DNA of 33,594 nt from Heminiphilus faecis (GTDB taxonomy: Bacteria > Bacteroidota > Bacteroidia > Bacteroidales > Muribaculaceae). The DNA is taken from contig NZ_VSMC01000030.1 in the NCBI RefSeq assembly GCF_008728965.1, positions 1 to 33,594 on the forward strand, read 5' to 3'. Below the pieces are notes generated by a model. That model was given only the letters and a program-made list of their open reading frames with translations, did no database searches and was not told the DNA's origin. Made by a program: the position numbers and the translations under genes. Positions 25,785-33,137 of the stretch are shown one piece after another (the stretch's first letter is position 1; each line of letters opens with the position of its first letter).

Positions 25785-26420
25785 ATGGGTATTATTGTAA
25801 ACAATCTGTCGTACGTGCTTCAGGATGGCACCACAATCTTAAACCATATAAGTTTCTCAATAAGTTCCAAGACAAAATGTGCTCTCATAGGCGCCAACGG
25901 TTGTGGAAAATCCACTTTAATAAATATACTACATGGAATTCTGGCTCCAACCGAGGGCGATATATCGTTAAGTGACACTCCTTATCTTGTACCACAGCAT
26001 TATGGCCAATACAATGATTATACAGTAGGAGAGGCTCTTGGCATACAGGATAAACTGACCGCATTAAAATCGATACTGTCGGGCGACTCATCCAACGAGG
26101 CTTTTGAAATTCTTGGAGACTGCTGGACAATAGAGGACGATGCACGCAATACTCTTGACTCATGGGGCTTGGGGCATGTGCATCATAATACTGTTTTTAG
26201 CAACCTGAGTGGCGGCGAAAAGACAAAAGCTTTTCTTGCAGGCATATCCCTGCATAATCCGCGTATCATCCTTATGGATGAACCGACCAATCATCTTGAC
26301 GAGGAAGCGCGCGCAGTTCTTTATGATTTTATAGACCGCTATAATGGAGCACTGCTCGTGGTCAGCCACGATTCATATTTTGTCAAACAACTATCATTGA
26401 CTTCCCGGATAAAGCTATGA
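25785..26420 (+). pseudogene. ABC-F ATPase truncated after its first nucleotide-binding domain
   Basis: 211 residues with one complete ABC domain: Walker A GANGCGKST (36-44), a Q-loop near LVPQHYGQYND, signature LSGGEKTK (141-148), Walker B ILMDEPTNHLD with Glu166, and switch His195 in VVSHDSYF. Family members acting on the ribosome carry two such domains joined by a linker, around 500 residues or more. Here the frame ends about 15 residues after the switch His, with no linker and no second domain in any frame downstream. The full gene could have been a translation factor or a ribosome-protection resistance protein; as it stands it is most likely inactive. Confidence 0.75.
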
Positions 26421-26486
26421 CAGCCCACAATATGCATCTAACTACCGTCAATAATGCAATCCTGTATTTTTGTTGTTTAAGAATAT

Positions 26487-26861
26487 CTATTCAATTGGAA
26501 GGTTATGCTGTTTCAAAAAACTAAGTTTATCCCAATATCCTCTCTGGTATACGATAAGGTCATCCTTGAAATGGAAGAATCCGCAGCCCCGAAGCCCAAG
26601 CGGATCTTTCCACTCCATTATCGCCCATTCCCCATCTTCAAAAATGTTTTCAACGATACAAACCATTTTAGTCTTTGCAAACTCGTCAGCAAACATCTGG
26701 CGTATAGCTTCTTTCCCTACTACAGGATCATTAGCAACCTGATGGTTTACAGCATCATCTGCATATAATGCGGCAATTCCCGCCACATCTGATGCATTGA
26801 AGCAACCAATCCACTTTTTTAAAACTTCTTTTGGTCTCATTTTATCTAACTTGTCAATCAT
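26487..26861 (-). CDS. SnoaL-like / nuclear transport factor 2 family protein
   Basis: 124 residues matching the NTF2-like fold: helix LKKWIGCFNASDVAGIAALYADDAVNHQ, then VVGKEAIRQMFADEF, then strands around WAIMEWKDP and GCGFFHFKDDLIVYQRGYWD. Such proteins act as small-molecule isomerases, hydrolases or ligand-binding domains, and the substrate cannot be told here. It lies 68 nt downstream of the HxlR regulator on the same strand and is likely its co-transcribed target. Confidence 0.8.
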   Translation of the reverse strand: MIDKLDKMRPKEVLKKWIGCFNASDVAGIAALYADDAVNHQVANDPVVGKEAIRQMFADEFAKTKMVCIVENIFEDGEWAIMEWKDPLGLRGCGFFHFKDDLIVYQRGYWDKLSFLKQHNLPIE

Positions 26862-26929
26862 TCTTATAATGTCAATGACATCTCACATTGTTTTCCCGAC
26901 GGCTTAATGTCGATAGTATCAAGGTTACA

Positions 26930-27295
26930 TTATGTGCCATTGGCGTTCATATGTTTCTGACGATTCGACATTATGGTGTCGAAGTTATCACGACCCCAGT
27001 TTATGAGGGCCTCGATATGAGGCAAAAGAGTTCTGCCGAAATCCGTCACCGAGTATTCCGTGCGTGGCGGCACGTCGGGAAACAGCTCCCGACTGATTAT
27101 GCCGTCGGCGGTAAGCTGCCTGAGCACCTGCGACAGCACCTTCTCCGATACTGACGGTATATTGCGGTACAACTCGTTGAAGCGCACCCTACCGTTCTCT
27201 GAAATCTTCACGAGAACAACCAGCGCCCACTTATTGCCAAGCCATTCGAGCATCGGAGCCGCCTTGCAGTATTTGTAATCCAACTTTTTTGCCAT
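26930..27295 (-). CDS. HxlR-family winged-helix transcriptional regulator
   Basis: 121 residues of the HxlR type: MLEWLGNKWALVVLVKI, RFNELYRNIPSVSEKVLSQVLRQL (recognition helix), and the wing DGIISRELFPDVPPRTEYSVTDFG. It has one cysteine, Cys10 (KYCKAAPML). A conserved N-terminal cysteine is the redox or electrophile sensor in family members such as YodB and HypR, so thiol sensing is possible here, though not shown. It is divergent from the radical SAM gene, with an ACCAATTGGT palindrome between them, and is upstream of the NTF2-like gene. Confidence 0.9.
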   Translation of the reverse strand: MAKKLDYKYCKAAPMLEWLGNKWALVVLVKISENGRVRFNELYRNIPSVSEKVLSQVLRQLTADGIISRELFPDVPPRTEYSVTDFGRTLLPHIEALINWGRDNFDTIMSNRQKHMNANGT

Positions 27296-27326
27296 ATCAG
27301 GTCATCCAAAAGAAACTGACAATGAG

Positions 27327-27369
27327 CGAAACTAACTTTCAGGTAAGGGTCAAACCAATTGGTAAGTTA
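27327..27369. promoter_or_regulatory. HxlR/radical SAM divergent control region with candidate operator
   Basis: For HxlR (minus strand): TTTG (27351-27354), a 16-nt spacer, then TAGTTTCG (27327-27334). A perfect ACCAATTGGT palindrome (27354-27363) touches the TTTG. TAACTT (27333-27338) and AAGTTA (27364-27369) form a wider inverted repeat. The position suits an autoregulatory HxlR site; binding is inferred only. Confidence 0.45.
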
Positions 27370-27392
27370 TTGTTTCAGCTATTATATCCTTC

Positions 27393-27400
27393 TAATTTTG
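27393..27400 (+). promoter_or_regulatory. Promoter -7 element of the radical SAM gene
   Basis: TAATTTTG matches TAnnTTTG, about 105 nt before the ATG at 27505. The GTG at 27421, 20 nt downstream, is the alternative start. Confidence 0.45.
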
Positions 27401-27504
27401 CAATACAAATATAAACATCAGTGGGCGAGAGCACATGCCGACAAATCCGAAACACAGCACAAAGCACTCTGGCTCACAACAAAATTAACAATTTTCATCG
27501 AGAT

Positions 27505-28398
27505 ATGATATTTCCAGAGTTACATTTCACAGGACAGGTATGGCGACCGCCTTACGAGGCAAACTCGCAGTTGCTGCAACTTACTTCCGGCTGCACTTGG
27601 CACAGATGCAAGTTCTGCAGCCTTTATCACGGCACTCCGTTCCGTATGTCACCGTTATCGGAAGTGGAGGAAGACTTGAAAGTTATCCGTCAGTGGCAAC
27701 CACGAGTCCGGCGAGTTTATCTCACGGGTGCAAACCCATTCGCATTGAGTTACAACAAACTTATGGATGTGGCACTGCTGTTGAGAAAATATCTTCCCCA
27801 TATGGTTTCGTTCGGTATGTTCGCCCGAGTCACCGATATCACTCCAAAATCAGTAGATGAACTGAAGAATCTCCACCATCTGAAACTCGACAGCATCAAC
27901 ATCGGTATCGAAACGGCTCACGACCCTACTTTGGAGAGAATGGACAAAGGCTACCACGCCTCCGACATTCTTGAACAACTGTCAAAACTTGACGAAGCCG
28001 GAATACGCTATAATGTTTTTTACCTAAACGGACTCGGGGGTAAAAACAACGGCGAGGCCAGTGCGATAGCCACTGCCGAAGTACTCAACCTGCTCCATCC
28101 ATGCATCATTAACATAGTGTCACTGACCATCTTCCCGGAATCAAAGCTATACAAGGAAGTTTTAGACGGCACATATGTCGAAGAACCGGAGATAGAGCGC
28201 CTGATAGAGATGCGGACACTTATTGACCGGCTGAACATAAAAGTCAACCTGCTCGGTCACCATATTTCCAATACGGTACCAATAACCGGAGCATTGCCGG
28301 ATGACAAAACTGCAATACTCCGTGAGTTTGACAAATCAATAGCGCAGTTTCCGGAAATGGAACTGAAAGCCTATCGTAACAGCATACGTCATCTGTAA
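27505..28398 (+). CDS. Radical SAM protein of unknown substrate
   Basis: 297 residues from the ATG at 27505. The frame is open to a GTG at 27421, but those 28 residues do not look conserved. The cluster motif is CTWHRCKFC (Cys30, Cys35, Cys38), i.e. C-x4-C-x2-C rather than the canonical C-x3-C-x2-C. Next come VYLTGANPFALSY, LDSINIGIETAHDPTLERMDKG (SAM-binding strand region) and YNVFYLNGLGG, giving a TIM-barrel-like layout similar to small Elp3/HemN-like radical SAM proteins. There is no extra domain after the barrel. It is divergent from HxlR and may be controlled by it. The substrate is unknown. Confidence 0.82.
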   Translation: MIFPELHFTGQVWRPPYEANSQLLQLTSGCTWHRCKFCSLYHGTPFRMSPLSEVEEDLKVIRQWQPRVRRVYLTGANPFALSYNKLMDVALLLRKYLPHMVSFGMFARVTDITPKSVDELKNLHHLKLDSINIGIETAHDPTLERMDKGYHASDILEQLSKLDEAGIRYNVFYLNGLGGKNNGEASAIATAEVLNLLHPCIINIVSLTIFPESKLYKEVLDGTYVEEPEIERLIEMRTLIDRLNIKVNLLGHHISNTVPITGALPDDKTAILREFDKSIAQFPEMELKAYRNSIRHL

Positions 28399-28471
28399 AG
28401 ATCCAAGGGCTGCATCCAGCCCTGTTCATTCGCCATCTTCTGGTTGCGATAAGCCTTTTCTGCTTCTTGTC

Positions 28472-29503
28472 AACACACCATATATTGTTGTGCGCCATTA
28501 TGACAAGGCGCATCCTCAATGCCACATCGTGTTCAGCCGTGTTGACAATGCCGGAAAGATTCTTACACAGACCACCAACTTCAAGAAGAACGAGCGTGTC
28601 TGCAAGGATTTTAATCTGAAGCATAGTCTGATGCAGGGAAAGAGCAAACTCAATACCGATGTTTCCAAACTCCGAGGAAAGGAAAAAGTCCGCTATCAGC
28701 TTGTCCGCGACATTGCAAGCGTCTATATCACTCCATCTGTTACCGACTGGAATTCATATGTTGACCTGTTGCGTAGGAATGGCATAACAGTGCGTGAGAA
28801 AATTGGGAAGTCAGGGCGCGTCAATCTTTATTACGGAGTTGGCAAGCACGAGTTCTGGTACAAGAAACTTGATCCATTTCTCACCCGCGAGAATCTTGAA
28901 CAGAAATTCAAGGAGCGCAGGGAAAAACAGCAAGCGGAAAAGGCGCAACCCCGGACATCGCAACAACCACAACGGCAGTCACAGCCTCAAACACGACCCA
29001 AGCCGCAGTCCAAGGCACAGCCCAAGCCAAAGCAGCCTGACCCGATAGTCATACCACCATTGCCGGATGTTGTATGCGGTGTAAAAATTGACCGTCTGCG
29101 GCAACAAGCCTATCAGGAGGGCAAGTTCATAAGCATAGGAATTTGCGACCCCGGCGGCGTTGTGCCTCTTACCCATTGGATATGGTATGATTTCGACAAA
29201 CGAGAACCTGTAATAAGCCGGGCATATCCATCCTACCACAAAATCCCCGAAGCGTTCCAGCGACAGTTGGCGGCAAAGCAATCCCCCGCATCGTCATCGC
29301 AAGGTGCCGGAATCCGGTTCTCATCTCCTTCTCTCGGTGGAAATATTCCCGAAGAACAAGGCTTCGCCCACGGTGACGGAGTTCCGGACGACTTCAAGCA
29401 CTTCCTTGAAATGCACCCCGGCATGAGCTTCGAAGAAGCCCTGCACCGTTTCCGAGACGAGCAGAAAGACAACCTACGCCGCAAAGGTATACGTTTACAT
29501 TAA
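28472..29503 (+). pseudogene. Relaxase (MobB-type, PF03432-like), 5'-truncated
   Basis: The frame picks up abruptly at NTPYIVVRHYDK (28472 on) with the relaxase metal-binding histidine motif HYDKAHPQCHIVFSRVDN. It continues through a Bacteroides-type mobilization protein: KLRGKEKVRYQL, a Gln/Pro/Lys-rich linker (about residues 140-185), and a C-terminal tail ending MSFEEALHRFRDEQKDN. The N-terminal catalytic tyrosine region is missing, so nicking activity is not expected. The listed start is the junction; a GTG at 28490 is the first usable start codon. A 16-bp-stem terminator follows at once. This is the remnant of a mobilizable element. Confidence 0.8.
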
Positions 29504-29506
29504 GCA

Positions 29507-29548
29507 AATAAGAGTCGCTGAATGCAGTCCATTTCAGCGACTCTTATT
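29507..29548. terminator. Strong bidirectional terminator after the relaxase remnant
   Basis: AATAAGAGTCGCTGAA and TTCAGCGACTCTTATT form a perfect 16-bp stem around 10 nt. It lies between the relaxase stop and the convergent WG-repeat gene. Confidence 0.92.
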
Positions 29549-29550
29549 AA

Positions 29551-30159
29551 TTATATGAGATAGTGGTTGAGTGAATACAAATTAGTCCGTTTCCAACGAG
29601 CATCTGAATCTCCATCATAGGCATCCAATGGGTCAGTATACTCATTATTATTTATATGGTCCTCATATGGTGACTCATAATCTGCCTCTGGAGTTATGTT
29701 TTCTATATTTACAACCCCTATCGTATATTCCCAAGCATCAACTATTTGGTCATATTTAGGCTCTGCCAAAACTTTTCCATCTGTATCAATGACACCGAAT
29801 TTACCATTCTTCTCAATCAATAGTCGATTATAAGCAAACAGATAAATCCCATCATATATATTGGGTAGTATAATTTCACCTTTATAATTCAATAAGCCCT
29901 TATATTTACTACTTGATCCATATGAGTTTGGCAAATATTGAATTTGACGGAGAGGGCACAATTTCATTTGGCTTAATTGTCTTTCCAAACACAAAAAGAT
30001 TTCCTAATCCATATTCTGTAGAAGAATCTTTGAAGTATCCATAAATAACCATATCTTTAGCCAAAAGGAATTCATAAGAATCTGTATAAAGGATATTGCA
30101 TTGAGCTGGTTCGCAACATCCGTCAGATTAATCGCTCCGTTAATTTCGATGTATTCCAT
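29551..30159 (-). pseudogene. WG-repeat protein gene broken by frameshifts
   Basis: The 3' part (29551 to about 29940) encodes WG-type repeats, YKGLLNYKGEIILPNIYDG and NGKFGVIDTDGKVLAEPKYD, then an acidic tail. Upstream, protein-like sequence continues in another frame (YGYFKDSSTEYGLGNLFVF, about 29935-30110). The likely start, MEYIEINGAINLTDVANQ at 30159, is in a third segment. So there appear to be two frameshifts, near 30100 and near 29940. The alternative is a shorter product starting at a TTG at 29994. Base composition is much more AT-rich than the core genes. WG-repeat proteins are often in polymorphic toxin or defence-like islands, but no function can be assigned. Confidence 0.65.
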
Positions 30160-30171
30160 AAATAATTAGAT

Positions 30172-30816
30172 TTATTTATCTTTTATTTTCCCAATTTTGC
30201 TCAATCTTTCAAATATGGTTGTGCCGGTAAGTCGTTGATACCGATTAAGTCCCTTAATTAGCCCACTCCCAAACTCTTTATGTATAAAAGTCATTACACT
30301 AAACATAGGACTTTTATATAGCGTTAAGGCATAATTCATGTCCGTCTGACATAATGTCTCCCTATCTGAACGCCCATCCATCACACAAGCATTTAATCGA
30401 TTGAATTGTTGCTGATAATAATGGGCAGTTTTAGCAAATATATTTTCTTGAATTTTTTGCTTAATTTGTAGTTGCTGTATTCTAACAGCTTGAGCGACCT
30501 CATAAAATTGTTCTATTTTAGCGAAATCAGAGGGGCTCAAACGTGAAGCATAAATATGTTTGTACTTATCCCAAGCATTTTCTTCAAAAATTGGGATAGA
30601 GTAATGTAGTTGTTGCTCGTTAATTGCTTCACCAGAAATTCCCTCAACTTTTAAATACTCAATGTTCTTCTCAATGTTCTTTATTTGAAGAATAAGTATT
30701 GTTGTTGCCGATTTTAGGCTTTTATGTTCCTTATTAAGGTATATAAAGAGTGTGACCAGTACTGTAATCACTAATATTATTGTCTGAAAGAAATTTGAAT
30801 TCAAAAATTCTATCAT
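30172..30816 (-). CDS. Hypothetical protein with one N-terminal membrane helix
   Basis: 214 residues, not recognised. Residues about 9-27 (FFQTIILVITVLVTLFIYL) form one membrane helix. The rest is cytoplasmic, charged and mainly helical, with coiled-coil-like stretches (LQIKNIEKNIEYLK; EVAQAVRIQQLQIKQKIQENIF). It is AT-rich like the WG gene 12 nt downstream, with which it is probably co-transcribed from the TAACTTTG element at 30852. One-helix anchored coiled-coil proteins occur in accessory islands, and a paired role with the WG protein is possible but unproven. Confidence 0.65.
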   Translation of the reverse strand: MIEFLNSNFFQTIILVITVLVTLFIYLNKEHKSLKSATTILILQIKNIEKNIEYLKVEGISGEAINEQQLHYSIPIFEENAWDKYKHIYASRLSPSDFAKIEQFYEVAQAVRIQQLQIKQKIQENIFAKTAHYYQQQFNRLNACVMDGRSDRETLCQTDMNYALTLYKSPMFSVMTFIHKEFGSGLIKGLNRYQRLTGTTIFERLSKIGKIKDK

Positions 30817-30851
30817 GTCACTAAATGAGTTTTATGGTTCATTGTTTAATG

Positions 30852-30859
30852 CAAAGTTA
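30852..30859 (-). promoter_or_regulatory. Promoter -7 element of the one-TM/WG gene pair
   Basis: The minus strand reads TAACTTTG about 35 nt before the ATG at 30816. The 30 nt at 30852-30881 are 27/30 identical to 33386-33415, which also holds a leftward TAACTTTG. Confidence 0.5.
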
Positions 30860-30899
30860 CGAATTTATTATGAGATTTTAACAATTAAACGTGGCGCCA

Positions 30900-31016
30900 C
30901 TGCGAAATTTTGCGCTGAACCAGATGTACACCAGCATGAGCTTCGAGGAAGCCAAACGCCGCTTCAAGGACGAGCAGAAAGCAAAGCAGCTACGCAAGGG
31001 TCCCAAACTCCACTAA
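30900..31016 (+). pseudogene. 3'-end fragment of a second relaxase gene
   Basis: A 38-codon stretch in one frame ends YTSMSFEEAKRRFKDEQKAK plus ten more residues and TAA. Its last 30 residues match the end of the relaxase remnant at 28472-29503 in 18 of 30 positions, with identical spacing to the stop. Nothing of the upstream relaxase is present; the join is near 30900. It was missed as a gene because it lacks a proper start. Confidence 0.75.
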
Positions 31017-31023
31017 AACAATT

Positions 31024-31049
31024 GCCACCGAGAGAAAACTCCCGGTGGC
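31024..31049. terminator. Terminator at the end of the acetyltransferase operon
   Basis: On the minus strand GCCACCGGGAG pairs with CTCTCGGTGGC (11 bp, one G-U) around TTTT, 8 nt after the acetyltransferase stop. On the plus strand it also follows the relaxase fragment, with one A-C mismatch. Confidence 0.8.
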
Positions 31050-31056
31050 TTTATTC

Positions 31057-31677
31057 TTATAAAGCATCTATATTCCCGGATTGTATATCTGGAATAGAAC
31101 TTCGGATTTTCTCAATGGGCCAGTTCCACCATTGTATCTCCATAAGTTTCTTTATAACTTCCGGTACGAATCTTTTACGAATCTCTTTTGACGGTACACC
31201 GCCCACTATTGAATATGGCTCAACATCTTTGGTGACGACAGCTCTTGTCCCGATAATTGCACCGTCGCCGATAGTCACTCCCGCCATAATTACCGCATCG
31301 TAACCAATCCATACATCATTACCAATCACAATATCGTCTTTGCTGTCCCAAGCTGTGGCAACATCCGATTTCGGCAAATCCCACTCCTCAAAGAACAAAG
31401 GGAATGTATAGGTAGACAACGATTTAAGCGTATGATTGGCGCAGTTGAAAATAAACTTTGCACCGCAGGCTATCGAACAGAACTTACCGATAATAAGCCT
31501 GTCATTATTTATCGGATAATGATAGAGCACGTTGTTCTTCTCGAAGTCTCGCGGGTCATTCACAAAATCATTGTAGATGGTGAAGTCTCCGACCTCGATT
31601 GTAGGGCGTGTGACAACTGATTTCAGATACACTGTCTGATTATCATTGGAACGTGGATAAATTTTATTCTTGTCCAT
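31057..31677 (-). CDS. CatB/Vat-like xenobiotic O-acetyltransferase
   Basis: 206 residues of the hexapeptide-repeat acyltransferase family that includes Vat streptogramin and CatB chloramphenicol acetyltransferases. Seen: a left-handed beta-helix split by a long loop, IGKFCSIACGAKFIFNCANH with His82 at the catalytic position known in Vat(D), YTFPLF, then IGNDVWIGYDAVIMAGVTIGDGAIIGTRAVVTKDVEPYSIVGG, and a C-terminal helix with WWNWP. Whether it acetylates an antibiotic or a sugar or metabolite cannot be told; many such homologues give no resistance. It is the last gene of the DUF3795 operon, 3 nt after the broken flavoprotein gene. Confidence 0.85.
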   Translation of the reverse strand: MDKNKIYPRSNDNQTVYLKSVVTRPTIEVGDFTIYNDFVNDPRDFEKNNVLYHYPINNDRLIIGKFCSIACGAKFIFNCANHTLKSLSTYTFPLFFEEWDLPKSDVATAWDSKDDIVIGNDVWIGYDAVIMAGVTIGDGAIIGTRAVVTKDVEPYSIVGGVPSKEIRKRFVPEVIKKLMEIQWWNWPIEKIRSSIPDIQSGNIDAL

Positions 31678-31680
31678 AGT

Positions 31681-31891
31681 TTAATCCTTTAACTGTTTGA
31701 TAAGCCATGCCATATTTTCGCCGAGGTTGCGCATATTTGCCATGCCTTCGTCATCGCTGAGCACATCGCCGATATTCTTACCGTAAACTATATTCCAATA
31801 GGCCGAGCCAACGACAACCATCTCTTTATTGAGCATAGATGACCGTGTTGCCGTCCTTGCGTGAGCTTCCGTTAGTTCCGATTACTTTCAT
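31681..31891 (-). pseudogene. Flavodoxin-like NAD(P)H reductase/iron-sulfur flavoprotein gene with large internal deletion
   Basis: The start reads MKVIGTNGSSRKDGNTVI, the FMN phosphate-binding loop of this family (GSSRKDGNT). The frame then stops within four codons. In another frame the gene resumes at LNKEMVVVGSAYWNIVYG and runs to NMRNLGENMAWLIKQ, the family's C terminus. About 120 internal residues of a normal 180-200 are missing, and the join is out of frame. The ATG overlaps the tautomerase stop (ATGA), so it was once an intact operon member. Confidence 0.8.
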
Positions 31892-32088
31892 CTGTTGTAT
31901 TTGCGTTTTATCTCATCGATTGACTTGCCGACGATACCGAAGTTTTCATCTGGCAACTCCTTAATTGTAACCGTAAAGAACTGCTCCGGGATATGTGTTA
32001 TCTCGGAGGCTGTTTCTGTCAGCCGTTCAATCAGCTCTTTCTTCTGTTCAGCAGTCAACCGTCCGCTTTCGATTGATATGTATGGCAT
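31888..32088 (-). CDS. 4-oxalocrotonate tautomerase family protein
   Basis: 66 residues, the usual subunit size. Pro2 becomes the N-terminal catalytic proline after Met removal (MPYISIESGRL), followed by the helix LTAEQKKELIERLTETASE and strand EQFFTVTIKELPDENFGIVGK. The family tautomerises keto/enol acids and related electrophiles, usually as a hexamer; the substrate here is unknown. It lies 11 nt after the QueG-like gene, and its stop overlaps the start of the flavoprotein gene. Confidence 0.9.
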   Translation of the reverse strand: MPYISIESGRLTAEQKKELIERLTETASEITHIPEQFFTVTIKELPDENFGIVGKSIDEIKRKYNR

Positions 32089-32099
32089 CGTAAGAATTA

Positions 32100-32777
32100 T
32101 TAGAGTTTGTTTTTGCTCCCGAGGTTATAAGGACAGATGTCTCTACATTTATGGCAAGATATTTTCCATGTTTTTTGTTCCTCGTCATCGCCAAATGCAT
32201 GGTTCCAGCAATCAAGTTGCTTTAGTTCTGATTCAGACAGAGCGTTAATCGGACAGACATCGGCACATAAATTGCAGTTGTTGCATATTGGAGCGAGAAG
32301 CGGGTCTGGTTCAAATTCATGCTCAGATAACACAGCTCCCAGCCATACCATACTGCCATATTCAGGTGTAATCAGCAAGGAATGTCTGCCTATTGTCCCT
32401 ATTCCTGCTGCCTGTGCGGCATGTTTCTGAGATACTATTGAACGGAATCTATTGGTTGAAGAGTCCCAAAGACTCTCATTGGTTGGTATCGGGACGCAGA
32501 CTATTTCATGTTTCTCCATCTCAATACAGAAATCCATGGCAATAGCATCCAGTTTGGGTGTCATGGAATTTCTGACATGAGTGTAAGGTACGGCTGATTT
32601 GCACCTAAGTGTCCCGACTGGAAACCGGCACGCAAAAGATATGACTGATTGGCACGAGGGCATCACATCTAAGGGATGGAATCCTTTTGGTGCACCATCG
32701 AACCGGTCAATAGAGGCCACGCCACACAAATCTGCACCCAACGTAAACAGTATATTCTTAATTTCTATCTTATCCAT
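32100..32777 (-). CDS. QueG-like double 4Fe-4S protein (short epoxyqueuosine-reductase relative)
   Basis: 225 residues. The first half resembles the QueG/reductive-dehalogenase-like fold (FTLGADLCGVASIDRF, then IGTIGRHSLLITPEYGSMVWLG). The second half has a bacterial ferredoxin-like pair of clusters: CNNCNLCADVCP (Cys165, 168, 171, 175) and Cys190 with CHKCRDICP (Cys208, 211, 215). True QueG is about 380 residues with HEAT-like repeats, absent here, so this is a paralogue likely doing another cofactor-dependent reduction. It is in an operon with DUF3795 (15 nt upstream) and the tautomerase. Confidence 0.82.
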   Translation of the reverse strand: MDKIEIKNILFTLGADLCGVASIDRFDGAPKGFHPLDVMPSCQSVISFACRFPVGTLRCKSAVPYTHVRNSMTPKLDAIAMDFCIEMEKHEIVCVPIPTNESLWDSSTNRFRSIVSQKHAAQAAGIGTIGRHSLLITPEYGSMVWLGAVLSEHEFEPDPLLAPICNNCNLCADVCPINALSESELKQLDCWNHAFGDDEEQKTWKISCHKCRDICPYNLGSKNKL

Positions 32778-32792
32778 TATTTCTGTAGACTT

Positions 32793-33137
32793 TTATTTCC
32801 TTTTTATCGTCTGACATTTACGTTTCGTCATTTCTTCGGCGAAAGCATGTTCGCCATGGTCGCGGATATAGCGGATGCAAGCCGGACAGTCTGATTTGAA
32901 AAGAAAGGCGAATATCTTCCCTATGAAATTAGAATATATCTTACACTCATTCACATTCTTGGAGCATTCAGCGCAAGTGTGGTACCCCCTACCCTCGACG
33001 CAAGACCTTATCTTACACCATGTTGCCTTCACATTCTCATGACAACCGAGACATTTGTCCGACAGATACTTTCGGCACGCGCCGCAGTAAAGGCCGCACG
33101 CCGCTATGAGTTCTTTGTTTGCTTCTATATTCTTCAT
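32793..33137 (-). CDS. DUF3795 cysteine-rich protein
   Basis: 114 residues with a dense set of cysteines: AACGLYCGACRKY, CLGCHENV, WCKIRSCVE, HTCAECS, ECKIYSNF, CPACIRY. This is the DUF3795 pattern, probably binding zinc or an Fe-S cluster. The function is not known. It is first in a five-gene leftward operon with overlapping or near-overlapping members, preceded by a long structured leader. Confidence 0.88.
   Translation of the reverse strand: MKNIEANKELIAACGLYCGACRKYLSDKCLGCHENVKATWCKIRSCVEGRGYHTCAECSKNVNECKIYSNFIGKIFAFLFKSDCPACIRYIRDHGEHAFAEEMTKRKCQTIKRK

Noticed and set aside
25718-25975. 85-codon frame starting before the ABC-F remnant as a leader peptide
   Set aside because: It runs far into the ABC-F gene in another frame and its composition is not protein-like. 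Only the hairpin is retained as a possible relic.
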